A DNA stretch of 9,412 nt from an uncultured beta proteobacterium (GCA_903885415.1 CAISIP010000193.1:1-9412), one strand, 5' to 3'. Positions 1 to 6,520 are shown, counted from the first letter of the stretch. The notes: generated by a model from the letters alone, not told the origin. Numbers and translations are program-made.

Positions 1-133
1 CCTCAACAATATCGTCTTGATTCAGGCGGTGCACCTCGATGATGGTGCGCGGCGGGTAGGGCCCAGCGCCCCACAGTTGCTCCTGCACTTTATTGACGAT
101 CGGTCGAAAGCGAAAAGGTATAGGCGCTGGGTT
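1..133 (-). pseudogene. C-terminal fragment of a Rid (RidA/YjgF/YER057c) family protein, 5'-truncated
   Basis: One minus-strand frame is open from 133 down to the left edge and reads RPIVNKVQEQLWGAGPYPPR followed by TIIEVHRLNQDDIVE. The segment GPYPPRT followed by a hydrophobic strand and a DDIVE-like turn is the C-terminal signature of Rid proteins, which hydrolyse reactive enamine/imine intermediates; the Arg of PPRT binds the substrate carboxylate in that family. Rid proteins are usually 115-150 residues and this motif lies near the end, so some 70-90 N-terminal residues should precede it, but an in-frame TGA sits at 134-136. A different frame has an ATG at 137 with a GGAGG Shine-Dalgarno at 142-146 and reads only 15 codons (MKPSAYTFSLSTDRQ) before a TAA at 90-92. 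I infer a decayed gene, possibly an internal deletion with a frame change. The family call is fairly firm; pseudogene status is inferred because the gene continues outside the window. Confidence 0.6.
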
Positions 134-137
134 TCAT

Positions 138-416
138 ATTGCCTCCGAAGTGTGGAAAATTTTTTCAAACAGCTCTTTGGCGAATCCTAGCACCCTTATT
201 TGGAGAAGGCCCCAGGCGAGAGGGCTGCCCCGTGGCGGTATCGCGCATCGCTACTGAAGACGAGCGACTGGCTATCTTCAAGCTATCCGCGCGGCATGCT
301 CGCAGCCACCGTGCGCGCCCAGTATCAGGAATAGGCTCGTCGCGGAACGGACCGGTTGCTACCGGCGGCAGGGCGGATGGACTAGCGCTTGCGATGCAAA
401 CACGCGCGTTGTCAGC
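138..416. other. Intergenic stretch without a supported gene
   Basis: No frame here gives a recognisable protein. The only open frame of any length on the plus strand begins with TTG at 139, has no Shine-Dalgarno, and its composition (many Arg, Ala, Ser, Gly) is what GC-rich non-coding DNA gives. Minus-strand frames are broken by several stops. The one structure seen is a short perfect inverted repeat, CCGGT (352-356) and ACCGG (361-365) with a four-base loop; it lacks a T tract, so it is not a convincing terminator for the regulator gene ending at 417. The Shine-Dalgarno of the left-edge fragment (142-146) falls within this stretch. Confidence 0.5.
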
Positions 417-1211
417 CTAAGCATGGCGCGCATTGGAATCATGGACGGGCTGGCGGGTGCCGCCGCACAGCGCCTGCAAGCCACGCATATCCCGGATCTG
501 CACATCGCGGGCATGGACCGACACCAGTTGCAAATTCACCAGCGCGGCGATCGCGCGGCTGATGGTCTCGTGCGCGACGCCGAGGTAGCTTGCTATGTCG
601 CGCCGGCTCATGCGCAAATGAAATGTCAACGCCGACTGCCCTGCCACGCGCATGAAATCCGATAGGTGCACAAAAAACCGGGCCAGTTTGACTTCAGCGG
701 CTACCGCAGACATCACGCCGGCCAGCTCACCGCGGCGCACCATCGCCCGACTGACCGCCTGCAGCACCGTGCGGTCCAGGCCGGCGTTGCGCTGCCCGAC
801 CGACAGCAGGTCACGCAGCAGCAGCGCGTAGACGCTGGAGTCTTCTAGGGCAACTGCCGCGCTCGCGTAGTGGCCGGTGGATAAGGATTCGAAGCCCACC
901 AGCTCGGTTCGACCGGCGAATCCCAGCACCTGCTCGTAGCCGTCTTCGGCGGTGCGAAAGGTCTTGAAGGTGCCGGCCCGGATAAAGTAGATGGCCTCGG
1001 CCTGGGCACCTTCGGCAAACAGGGTGTTGCCCTCGCGCACAATGCGCATCAAGATCGGTACCGCCGGCAGCGCATCGGCGCCGCGCGCGTCGGAGCCCAT
1101 CAGGTACAGCAGCTCTGCCAAGGCGTTGCGCTCTGCGGCGCCGCCCGACCAGAAGGGGCCATTGGGTTTTGGGCTGTCGGATGGCTGGCTATTGCCATTG
1201 GATGTACTCAT
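417..1211 (-). CDS. Crp/Fnr-family transcriptional regulator, FNR-like but without Fe-S cysteines
   Basis: This 264-residue protein aligns by eye with E. coli FNR over its whole core. An N-terminal beta-roll sensor domain spans about residues 55-150, including the FNR-like stretch REGNTLFAEGAQAEAIYFI and the LVGFESLSTGH segment. A dimerisation helix covers about 145-175, and a winged helix-turn-helix about 196-240. The recognition helix contains E215, S218 and R219 (HETISR), the residues FNR uses to read TTGAT half-sites, so a related DNA target is likely. The oxygen-sensing cysteines are absent: the N-terminus has none, and the position equivalent to FNR Cys122 is Tyr128. The only cysteine is C249, near the C-terminus. 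It should therefore not bind a 4Fe-4S cluster and probably senses something else or nothing. The ATG at 1211 has only a weak AGAGA upstream. The upstream gap carries three inverted repeats that could be autoregulatory. No TTGAT-N4-ATCAA site was found. Confidence 0.9.
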   Translation of the reverse strand: MSTSNGNSQPSDSPKPNGPFWSGGAAERNALAELLYLMGSDARGADALPAVPILMRIVREGNTLFAEGAQAEAIYFIRAGTFKTFRTAEDGYEQVLGFAGRTELVGFESLSTGHYASAAVALEDSSVYALLLRDLLSVGQRNAGLDRTVLQAVSRAMVRRGELAGVMSAVAAEVKLARFFVHLSDFMRVAGQSALTFHLRMSRRDIASYLGVAHETISRAIAALVNLQLVSVHARDVQIRDMRGLQALCGGTRQPVHDSNARHA

Positions 1212-1296
1212 GGTGGTTCTCTGTGGTGGTGGGGGAAAGCGAGCGCTTCGTTCCCGAATGTGTTGCGCCTTCAGTGTCCCAGATCGGGGTTGTCGG

Positions 1297-1321
1297 GCTA
1301 TGGGCCATTTGGACCCATAGC
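1297..1321. repeat. Inverted repeat GCTATGGG-N9-CCCATAGC upstream of the Crp/Fnr gene
   Basis: A perfect 8-base inverted repeat (arms 1297-1304 and 1314-1321) has a 9-base centre. Allowing one bulged A, the inner CC and GG extend it to 10 pairs around an ATTT loop. It lies 86-110 bases before the ATG of the regulator gene. It could be an operator for a dimeric regulator or, as RNA, a leader hairpin or the end of the upstream transcript. There is no T run on either side, which argues against a simple intrinsic terminator. Confidence 0.5.
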
Positions 1322-1346
1322 AGCAGTTCTGGACCGCGCCTTAGCG

Positions 1347-1363
1347 ACAAATTTTTGGTTTGT
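1347..1363. repeat. A/T-rich inverted repeat ACAAA-N7-TTTGT
   Basis: Arms ACAAA (1347-1351) and TTTGT (1359-1363) are separated by seven bases that are mostly T, in a GC-rich gap. The 17-base dyad has the size of a binding site for a dimeric helix-turn-helix protein. It is not a canonical FNR or CRP site. It lies upstream of the regulator gene ending at 417. A 5-base repeat can occur by chance, so the call is tentative. Confidence 0.3.
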
Positions 1364-1387
1364 GGCTGATTTGTTGGAGGGTCAGCC
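1364..1387. repeat. Inverted repeat GGCTGA-N12-TCAGCC
   Basis: Six-base arms (1364-1369 and 1382-1387) directly abut the ACAAA/TTTGT dyad. On the minus strand this hairpin begins about 47 bases after the stop codon of the gene ending at 1434. It could help end that transcript, but no U tract follows immediately. Chance occurrence cannot be excluded. Confidence 0.25.
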
Positions 1388-1433
1388 GGGCGGCATCGGA
1401 AGGCCTGCGTGGCCGATCATCCCGGCGACGGCT

Positions 1434-2069
1434 TCATGGCAACTTGTAGCATCCTTTTTCTTCCTCAACCACCCGGCCCGCGTTGAGGAGGCGATGCAGC
1501 GAGGCGCCGATCGAGCCGCGTGCCAAGGCTGAACCTTCGGCCATTGTGTCTTGCGTCATGCGGGTCCAGCGCTTGCGGTTCAAGCCGGTCGTCAGGTATG
1601 CGAGCAGCAGGCTGTCGTTGACGCTCAGGCCCGGCTCCCGATGGCTTGCCTTGCGCATTGCGCGCAGTGGCGCGCTGGAGCCCGGTTGAGCGCCCTTGCC
1701 CGCCTTGAGGGGCACGTCCTCGGCGGCAGACTGCGGTGCTTCGTATCGGCTCATACCTGCGCCATTTTTCCCCCGGCTCAGCGAAGGCATCGCGACGAGC
1801 AAGGTGGTCGGCTCCTCTACCAGCGCGATGGTGCTTTGATGGATAGCTTTGAACTGCTCCTCGATCGCGCTGACTTCCTGCGCGAGTCGGGAGACGGTCT
1901 TCCATTTGGCGAATAGCTTGTCGTTTTCCCCGCTGAACGGCTGCCCGGCTACGGCTGCCATGACGCGAAGCCCCTGTTCCTGAACGGCGCTGGCCAAAGC
2001 CAGTCGCGCGGCGTCGATCGATTGCCCAGCCTGTTGGACGGCCGACAACGTTGAATCGGTGATGGACAT
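1434..2069 (-). CDS. Hypothetical protein with probable C-terminal winged helix
   Basis: I do not recognise this family. The chosen start is the ATG at 2069 (protein MSITDSTLSAVQQ..., 211 residues), because AGGAGA lies about six bases upstream; an in-frame ATG at 2114 has no such site. Residues 1-85 look almost entirely helical and amphipathic (Ala, Gln, Glu, Lys), possibly a coiled coil, with KLFAKWKTVSRLAQEVSAIE as its core. A low-complexity, charged linker spans roughly 95-145. The end, from about 150, reads as one or two helices, then DTMAEGSALARGSIGASLHR as a helix-turn-helix-like unit, then GRVVEEEKGCYKLP as a two-stranded wing. That is the usual shape of a winged-helix DNA-binding domain. 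No signal peptide or membrane segment is visible. It lies on the same strand as, and 222 bases upstream of, the Crp/Fnr gene. A regulatory or DNA-associated role is an inference from the tail only. Confidence 0.7.
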   Translation of the reverse strand: MSITDSTLSAVQQAGQSIDAARLALASAVQEQGLRVMAAVAGQPFSGENDKLFAKWKTVSRLAQEVSAIEEQFKAIHQSTIALVEEPTTLLVAMPSLSRGKNGAGMSRYEAPQSAAEDVPLKAGKGAQPGSSAPLRAMRKASHREPGLSVNDSLLLAYLTTGLNRKRWTRMTQDTMAEGSALARGSIGASLHRLLNAGRVVEEEKGCYKLP

Positions 2070-2334
2070 AGCGGGTCTCCTGATAGGGGGGATGTGGGTA
2101 GATTGCGGCTGCACACCAGAATCTATGGATACTGCCAGTCTAGGCGTGGGTCGGCGCCGCCTACTTGTTCTGCGCCAAGGTGCAAGGTATTATTTGTCGA
2201 TACGGCGGCATCTTTAAAGTCGTGCTATCTCTATGCATCAGCCATAACGGACAATATGCCCACAATCAACCCCGAGCAGCATGGTGGAACTTTTGACCAA
2301 TAGCCAGCGGGTCGAAACCAGTAGGAGCCAGTCG
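2070..2334. other. Divergent intergenic region with long 5' leader
   Basis: This 265-base gap separates the minus-strand hypothetical gene from the DUF1800 gene. Its middle part (about 2185-2260) is clearly richer in A and T than the surrounding genes. It holds the promoter at 2165-2193 and, beyond it, a leader of about 135 bases before the ATG at 2335. The leader contains two tiny open frames: a 4-residue one at 2233 and a 15-residue one at 2256 ending at 2303. Neither has a strong ribosome-binding site. I saw no recognisable riboswitch. Confidence 0.4.
2165..2193 (+). promoter_or_regulatory. Sigma70-like promoter for the DUF1800-DUF1501 operon
   Basis: TTGTTC (2165-2170) and TATTAT (2188-2193) are separated by exactly 17 bases. 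The -10 matches five of six consensus bases and the -35 matches three, with the TTG intact. The implied start point near 2200 gives a leader of about 135 bases to the ATG at 2335. This is pattern matching only, but it is the best promoter-like sequence in the gap. Confidence 0.45.
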
Positions 2335-3954
2335 ATGAAGCCCGCGCCGGCGCGCGTCGGGCCAGCGCCTGCCGTGCTCGCAGCCGCAGCGCTTCAAGCC
2401 TGCGGTGGCGGTGCGTCTTCAGGGCCTGGCCCGGCGTCTGGGCTGACCGATGCACAGGTGGCGCGCTTTCTCGCGCAGGCTGGCTTTGCCGCCACTGCTG
2501 CCGATATCGCCGCGGTGCACGCCAGCGGTTATGGCGGCTGGCTGGACCAACAGTTCGCAGCGCCGCTGAGCCAACCGCATTTCGACTGGATGGTTGACAA
2601 CGGCTACGCGGAATTCGCGCACCGTTTTGATTTTTCCGGTGTCGACCCGAGCCAGTGGCGTAAGTTGATCGGGTCACCGGATGGGTTGCGCCAGCGGGTG
2701 GCGTTCGCCTGGTCCGAAATATTCGTCGTATCCATGGGCGGACTTCCGGTGACCTGGCGCGGCATGGCGGCGGCAGCCTACCTCGACGTGCTGGAGCAAC
2801 GCGCATTCGGCAGTTACCGCGATCTGCTCGAAGCGGCCACGCTGTCTTGCGCCATGGGCGTGTATCTGAATATGCGTGGCAACCAAAAGGGTGACGCTGC
2901 GACCGGCCGGGTACCCGACGAAAACTATGCGCGCGAGGTGATGCAGCTGTTTAGCATTGGCGTGAACGAACTCCACATCGACGGTAGCCTGAAGCGCGTC
3001 GGGGGAAAGCCGGTTGAAACCTATAGTCAGGCCGATATCACCGAGCTGGCCAAGGTGCTCACCGGATGGGAGTTTGACGGCGTCAGCGCTACCGACCCGG
3101 GCTTTATGAGAAGGCCGATGGTGCATATAGCGAGCCGCTTCGCGCCAGGTGCCAAAAAGGTGCTCGCGGTCGATATCGCAGCCAGTCTGACCGGGCCGGC
3201 GGCGCTGAAAGTGGCACTGGACACGCTCGCCAACCATGCCAATGTGGGACCGTTCATAGGCCGACAGCTGATACAGCGCCTGGTCTGCTCCAGCCCCAGC
3301 CCGGCCTATGTGCAGCGTGTGGCCAGCGTATTCAACAACAACGGCGATGGCCAGCGCGGGGACCTCAAGGCCGTCGTGCGCGCCGTGCTGCTCGATACTG
3401 AAGCGCGTGCCACAGCCTTCGCTCCGGCGGGCGGCCGGCTGCGTGAACCGGTGCAGCGCTTCGTGCAATGGGCCAGAAGCTTTGGCCTGCAATCGGCGGG
3501 TGGCTTGTGGAACGTCGGCGACCTGTCCAACCCGGCGACCCGTCTGGGCCAGAGTCCCTTGCGCAGCCCCACGGTGTTCAATTTTTTTCGCCCCGGCTAC
3601 GTGCCGCCCAATTCGGATCTCGGCGTCAACGGCGTGACAGCGCCGGAGTTTCAGCTGTGTAACGAAAGTACGGTTGCCGGCTATCTCAATTACATGCAGA
3701 CCGTGATCGCGTCCGGTGTGGGTGACCTCAAGCCGGACTACAGTGCCGACCTGGCGTTGGCCGGCGACGCAGTGGCACTGGTCGATCGATACGCGCTGCT
3801 GTTGTCGGGCGACGGCCTGTCTGCGGCGACCAAGACCAGCATCGCCACCGCGGTTGGCAGCATCAAGATCGTGACCGACGCCAATCGGCTGAGCCGCATT
3901 CAGGCGGCGATCTTGCTGGTGATGGCGTCTCCCGAATACCTGATACAAAAATAG
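2335..3954 (+). CDS. DUF1800 family lipoprotein
   Basis: The 539-residue protein belongs to the DUF1800 family, whose biochemical activity is not established. I chose the ATG at 2335 because AGGAG lies seven bases upstream (2323-2327) and it opens a lipoprotein signal; the longer in-frame start at 2281 lacks both. The signal ends in a lipobox LQAC with Cys23 followed by Gly-rich sequence, so the mature protein should be membrane-anchored in the periplasm or outer membrane. Family landmarks in order are the N-terminal TDAQVARFLAQAGFAAT and GYGGWLDQQFA segments, RQRVAFAWSEIFVVS, DENYAREVMQLFSIG (from D195), YSQADITELAKVLTGW, HANVGPFIGRQLIQRLV, FNFFRPGY (415-422) and the terminal SPEYLIQK. The length is normal for the family and no frameshift is seen. 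The DUF1501 gene starts 8 bases after its stop, so the two are probably co-translated. Confidence 0.92.
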   Translation: MKPAPARVGPAPAVLAAAALQACGGGASSGPGPASGLTDAQVARFLAQAGFAATAADIAAVHASGYGGWLDQQFAAPLSQPHFDWMVDNGYAEFAHRFDFSGVDPSQWRKLIGSPDGLRQRVAFAWSEIFVVSMGGLPVTWRGMAAAAYLDVLEQRAFGSYRDLLEAATLSCAMGVYLNMRGNQKGDAATGRVPDENYAREVMQLFSIGVNELHIDGSLKRVGGKPVETYSQADITELAKVLTGWEFDGVSATDPGFMRRPMVHIASRFAPGAKKVLAVDIAASLTGPAALKVALDTLANHANVGPFIGRQLIQRLVCSSPSPAYVQRVASVFNNNGDGQRGDLKAVVRAVLLDTEARATAFAPAGGRLREPVQRFVQWARSFGLQSAGGLWNVGDLSNPATRLGQSPLRSPTVFNFFRPGYVPPNSDLGVNGVTAPEFQLCNESTVAGYLNYMQTVIASGVGDLKPDYSADLALAGDAVALVDRYALLLSGDGLSAATKTSIATAVGSIKIVTDANRLSRIQAAILLVMASPEYLIQK

Positions 3955-3962
3955 CGCACCCC

Positions 3963-5360
3963 ATGCACATTGGCAAACTCCGATCGCTGCAACGCCGCGA
4001 GTTTCTGCGTCGTGGCTCTGCTCTTGGGCTGGCGGGCGTTGCCGCTCCCTGGGCGCTGAACCTCAGCGCGATCGGAGAAGTGGCGGCGGCCACCTCGCCA
4101 ACCGACTACAAGGCGCTGGTGTGCATCTTCCTGTACGGAGGCAACGATTACGGCAACACCGTCGTTCCCTATGACCCGGACGGCTATCGGGAGTACCAGA
4201 AGATACGCCAGAGCCTCGCTACGGCGCGCGATGCGCTGGCTGCGACCGCCTTGACGTCCAGGGTTCCCGCATTAGACGGCAGTGGCGCAAGGCAGATGGC
4301 GCTGGCGCCGCAGATGGGGGGGCTCAAGGCCTTATTCGACGCCGGCAAGATGGGTGTGCTGCTCAACGTCGGGACACTGGTACAGCCGACCACATTGGCG
4401 CAGTACAAGGCGCAGTCGGTGCCTTTGCCGCCCAAGCTTTTTTCGCACAACGACCAGCAAAGCGTGTGGCAGGCAGCCAATCCCGAGGGCGCCACTTCGG
4501 GCTGGGGCGGCCGCATCGGCGACCAGTTCCTGGCGAGCAATGCCAACGCGAGCTTCAGTTGCATCAACGCATCGGGCAACGCCGTCTTCATCGCGGGACA
4601 GCAGGCGGTCCAGTACCAGGTGTCGACGGCCGGCGCGGTGGCGATCAACGGTGTCAACAAGACGCTGTTCGGTTCGCAGGCCTGCTCCGACGCGCTGCGC
4701 GCGTTGATCACCGCGCCGCGCAGCCACTGGATGGAAAAGGAGCTCAACCGGGTCGCCGCCCGGTCGATCAGTGCGCAGTCCATCGTCTCCGGGGCGCTCG
4801 CCAGCCTGACTCCTTTGGCGACGCAGTTTGACACCAGCAATAGCCTGGGGATGCAGCTGCGCATCGTTGCGCAGCTGATCGCCGCGCGCCAAAGCCTGGG
4901 CGTGGCACGCCAGGTGTTCTTTGTCTCCTTGGGTGGTTTTGATCTGCACGACTTCCTGCCGGACCAGCACCCGGGCTTGCTGGAAGACTTGTCCGGTGCG
5001 ATGGCGAGCTTTTACGACGCGACCCGCGAGCTCGGGGTATCCGATCAGGTCACCAGCTTCACCGCATCGGACTTTGGCCGCACACTCAGCTCCAACGGCG
5101 ACGGATCGGACCATGGCTGGGGCAGCCACCACTTCGTCATGGGCGGAGCGGTGAAGGGCGGTCGCTTCTGGGGCAAGATGCCTGCGGTGGCGGTGAACGG
5201 CCCCGACGATGTGGGGCAGGGCCGATTGCTGCCGAGCACCTCGGTGGACCAACTCGGCGCGACGCTGGCTAGCTGGATGGGGGTGGCCGATTCGGATCTG
5301 AGTCGGGTGGTGCCCCAAATCGGCAACTACAGCCAGCGCGACCTGGGCCTGTTTGCCTGA
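3963..5360 (+). CDS. DUF1501 family protein, Tat-exported
   Basis: The 465-residue protein is a DUF1501 member, a family related to the alkaline phosphatase/sulfatase fold but without an assigned reaction. The N-terminus has a twin-arginine signal, QRREFLRRG, with R11 and R12, then a hydrophobic stretch and an AAAT-type cleavage region near residues 41-44. It should be exported folded, possibly with metal bound. Family landmarks are LYGGNDYGNTVVPYD (57-71), GGFDLHD (324-330), TASDFGRT (367-374), DHG (383-385) and the following GGAVKGG segment; these Asp and His residues are the likely metal or catalytic positions of the fold. The ATG at 3963 is 8 bases after the DUF1800 stop, with no separate strong ribosome-binding site, so translation is probably coupled. 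The two gene families are commonly adjacent in other bacteria, which suggests a shared, still unclear, envelope role. Confidence 0.92.
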   Translation: MHIGKLRSLQRREFLRRGSALGLAGVAAPWALNLSAIGEVAAATSPTDYKALVCIFLYGGNDYGNTVVPYDPDGYREYQKIRQSLATARDALAATALTSRVPALDGSGARQMALAPQMGGLKALFDAGKMGVLLNVGTLVQPTTLAQYKAQSVPLPPKLFSHNDQQSVWQAANPEGATSGWGGRIGDQFLASNANASFSCINASGNAVFIAGQQAVQYQVSTAGAVAINGVNKTLFGSQACSDALRALITAPRSHWMEKELNRVAARSISAQSIVSGALASLTPLATQFDTSNSLGMQLRIVAQLIAARQSLGVARQVFFVSLGGFDLHDFLPDQHPGLLEDLSGAMASFYDATRELGVSDQVTSFTASDFGRTLSSNGDGSDHGWGSHHFVMGGAVKGGRFWGKMPAVAVNGPDDVGQGRLLPSTSVDQLGATLASWMGVADSDLSRVVPQIGNYSQRDLGLFA

Positions 5361-5392
5361 GCCCCGGACGGGGCCGCCGCGTTGGCCTCAGG
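5356..5392. terminator. Nested hairpin between convergent genes, possible bidirectional terminator
   Basis: An inner perfect stem GCCCC-GGAC-GGGGC occupies 5361-5374. An outer pair of arms, CCTGAG (5356-5361) and CTCAGG (5387-5392), encloses it and takes in the stop codons of both convergent genes (TGA at 5358-5360, and TGA at 5388-5390 on the other strand). Inner and outer stems share base 5361, so they cannot both form completely. No T tract follows on either strand, so the terminator role is only suggested by position. Confidence 0.35.
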
Positions 5393-6461
5393 GATGGACT
5401 GTTTCCGAGAACCAGTCGTCGGGCAGCTCATGGCCCAGCCCGCGGGAACGGGCCTTGTCGAGTACCAGCGCACCAGCGGCCGCAAACTGCAGGCCGATTC
5501 CGACATTGTTGACAAAGCAGGTGATTTCGTTTGGGCTGCTGCGTCCCTGCGCCTTGCCGGCCAGCACTTGCGGAAGGTCGGCGTAGTCGGCAAAACGGTT
5601 GCCCGGCTTGTTCCACCAGCCGCTGTTGTGTTCTGCCGTGACGTTGGGCGTTCCCGGCATGATGTTGTCGTATTGCTTGGGCTGCGCTGACACATGGACG
5701 ATGACACGGTCGCACGCGTCGAGCAGTTCCTGGTCCACTTCCTGCGACTTGATGCAGCTGATATGGACCCCCGGCCGCAGCCAGGTCGGCTGCAGCACCC
5801 GTACCATCGACGAGGTCGCGGCCATGATCACGTCGGCGCCATCGACGCACTCTTCGGCGCTGGCGCATGCAACGATGCCGACCCCGGGGTGGAGTTGCTG
5901 CGCCTGGGCTACAAAAGCCTGCCGGCTTTCGGCCCTCGGGCTGTAGACCCGAACGCGGTCGATCGGGCGGCTGGCCAATGCGGCCATCAGTTGCCCGCCC
6001 GCCTGCCAGCCGCTGCCGATGAGGGCCAGGGTCCTGGCGTCCGGGCGGGCCATCTGCCTGAGTGCGATTCCGTTCGCAGCGCCCACCCGCAGACGTTGCA
6101 TCGCCCCGTCTGGAAAAATTCCGATCAGTGCGCCGGTTTCGCTGCTGAACATGAACACCAGTCCGACCCAGCGCCCGCCGGCTCGGGGCTGCTTGACCCG
6201 GCGCGGTTTGCCGGCGATGACCGGGTGGGTGATGATGTCTGAGTTGATGCGCAGCGCCTGTACCTTGCGCCGCGGCCAGGCACCGCCCATTTGCTTGAAG
6301 GCGTAATAGGCGTCGGCCTCGGTCGACGGCGACAGGTTGTCGATGCGCGGTACCAGCAGCGCCTGCCCGTTGGCGTAGTCCAGGTACATTTCTTCCAGCA
6401 CCGCGATGCACTCGGGCATCGTCAGCAGTTGGTCTATGTCTTCGTTGCTCAATACGCGCAT
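5388..6461 (-). CDS. Ornithine cyclodeaminase/mu-crystallin family protein
   Basis: The 357-residue protein belongs to the ornithine cyclodeaminase/mu-crystallin family of NAD(P)-dependent enzymes acting on amino acids and imines. Features are VPRIDN (37-42), the MQRLRVGAANGIA segment (121-133) before the Rossmann domain, the nucleotide-binding turn GSGWQAGG (149-156), YSPRAESR (173-180) after the second strand, and GADVIMAATSS (208-218). True ornithine cyclodeaminases carry a conserved Lys in the substrate domain and an Asp in a GxDxPGK-like loop; here the matching stretches read VQALRINSDII (67-77) and HISCIKSQEVDQEL (233-246), so the reaction is probably not ornithine cyclisation. The C-terminal EITCFVNNVGIGLQFAAAGA and WFSETVHP resemble, from memory, the subfamily labelled tyramine oxidase subunit B; that label is uncertain. 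The ATG at 6461 has AGGAGA about six bases upstream. It is the last gene of the minus-strand cluster, 59 bases after the solute-binding protein gene. Confidence 0.85.
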   Translation of the reverse strand: MRVLSNEDIDQLLTMPECIAVLEEMYLDYANGQALLVPRIDNLSPSTEADAYYAFKQMGGAWPRRKVQALRINSDIITHPVIAGKPRRVKQPRAGGRWVGLVFMFSSETGALIGIFPDGAMQRLRVGAANGIALRQMARPDARTLALIGSGWQAGGQLMAALASRPIDRVRVYSPRAESRQAFVAQAQQLHPGVGIVACASAEECVDGADVIMAATSSMVRVLQPTWLRPGVHISCIKSQEVDQELLDACDRVIVHVSAQPKQYDNIMPGTPNVTAEHNSGWWNKPGNRFADYADLPQVLAGKAQGRSSPNEITCFVNNVGIGLQFAAAGALVLDKARSRGLGHELPDDWFSETVHP

Positions 6462-6484
6462 CGGGGTCTCCTGTTGGTGGCGAA

Positions 6485-6500
6485 CCGGCGTTCAGGCCGG
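6485..6500. repeat. Small hairpin between solute-binding protein and cyclodeaminase-family genes
   Basis: CCGGC (6485-6489) and GCCGG (6496-6500) form a perfect 5-base stem with a 6-base loop in the 59-base gap. No T tract follows, so it is more likely a processing or stability element within one transcript than a terminator, or chance. Confidence 0.25.
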
Positions 6501-6520
6501 CAAGCGGGTCGGGGTCGGCG

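Noticed and set aside
352..365. CCGGT-TGCT-ACCGG hairpin as a terminator for the Crp/Fnr gene
   Set aside because: Only five pairs, no T tract, and about 50 bases past the stop codon.
139..420. 93-codon open frame on the plus strand
   Set aside because: TTG start, no Shine-Dalgarno, composition of GC-rich non-coding DNA, no recognisable motif.
423..848. Plus-strand open frames opposite the Crp/Fnr gene
   Set aside because: They are antisense shadows of a well-conserved regulator; their residues show no domain.
2256..2303. 15-codon leader open frame before the DUF1800 gene
   Set aside because: Weak ribosome-binding site and no codon pattern typical of attenuator peptides; mentioned only as part of the leader.
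2674..3948. 424-codon minus-strand frame inside the DUF1800 gene
   Set aside because: Long antisense frames are common opposite GC-rich genes. Its product is rich in His, Arg and Gln with no family features, whereas the plus strand encodes clear DUF1800 motifs.
4332..5318. 328-codon minus-strand frame inside the DUF1501 gene
   Set aside because: Antisense shadow; the plus strand carries the Tat signal and all DUF1501 motifs.
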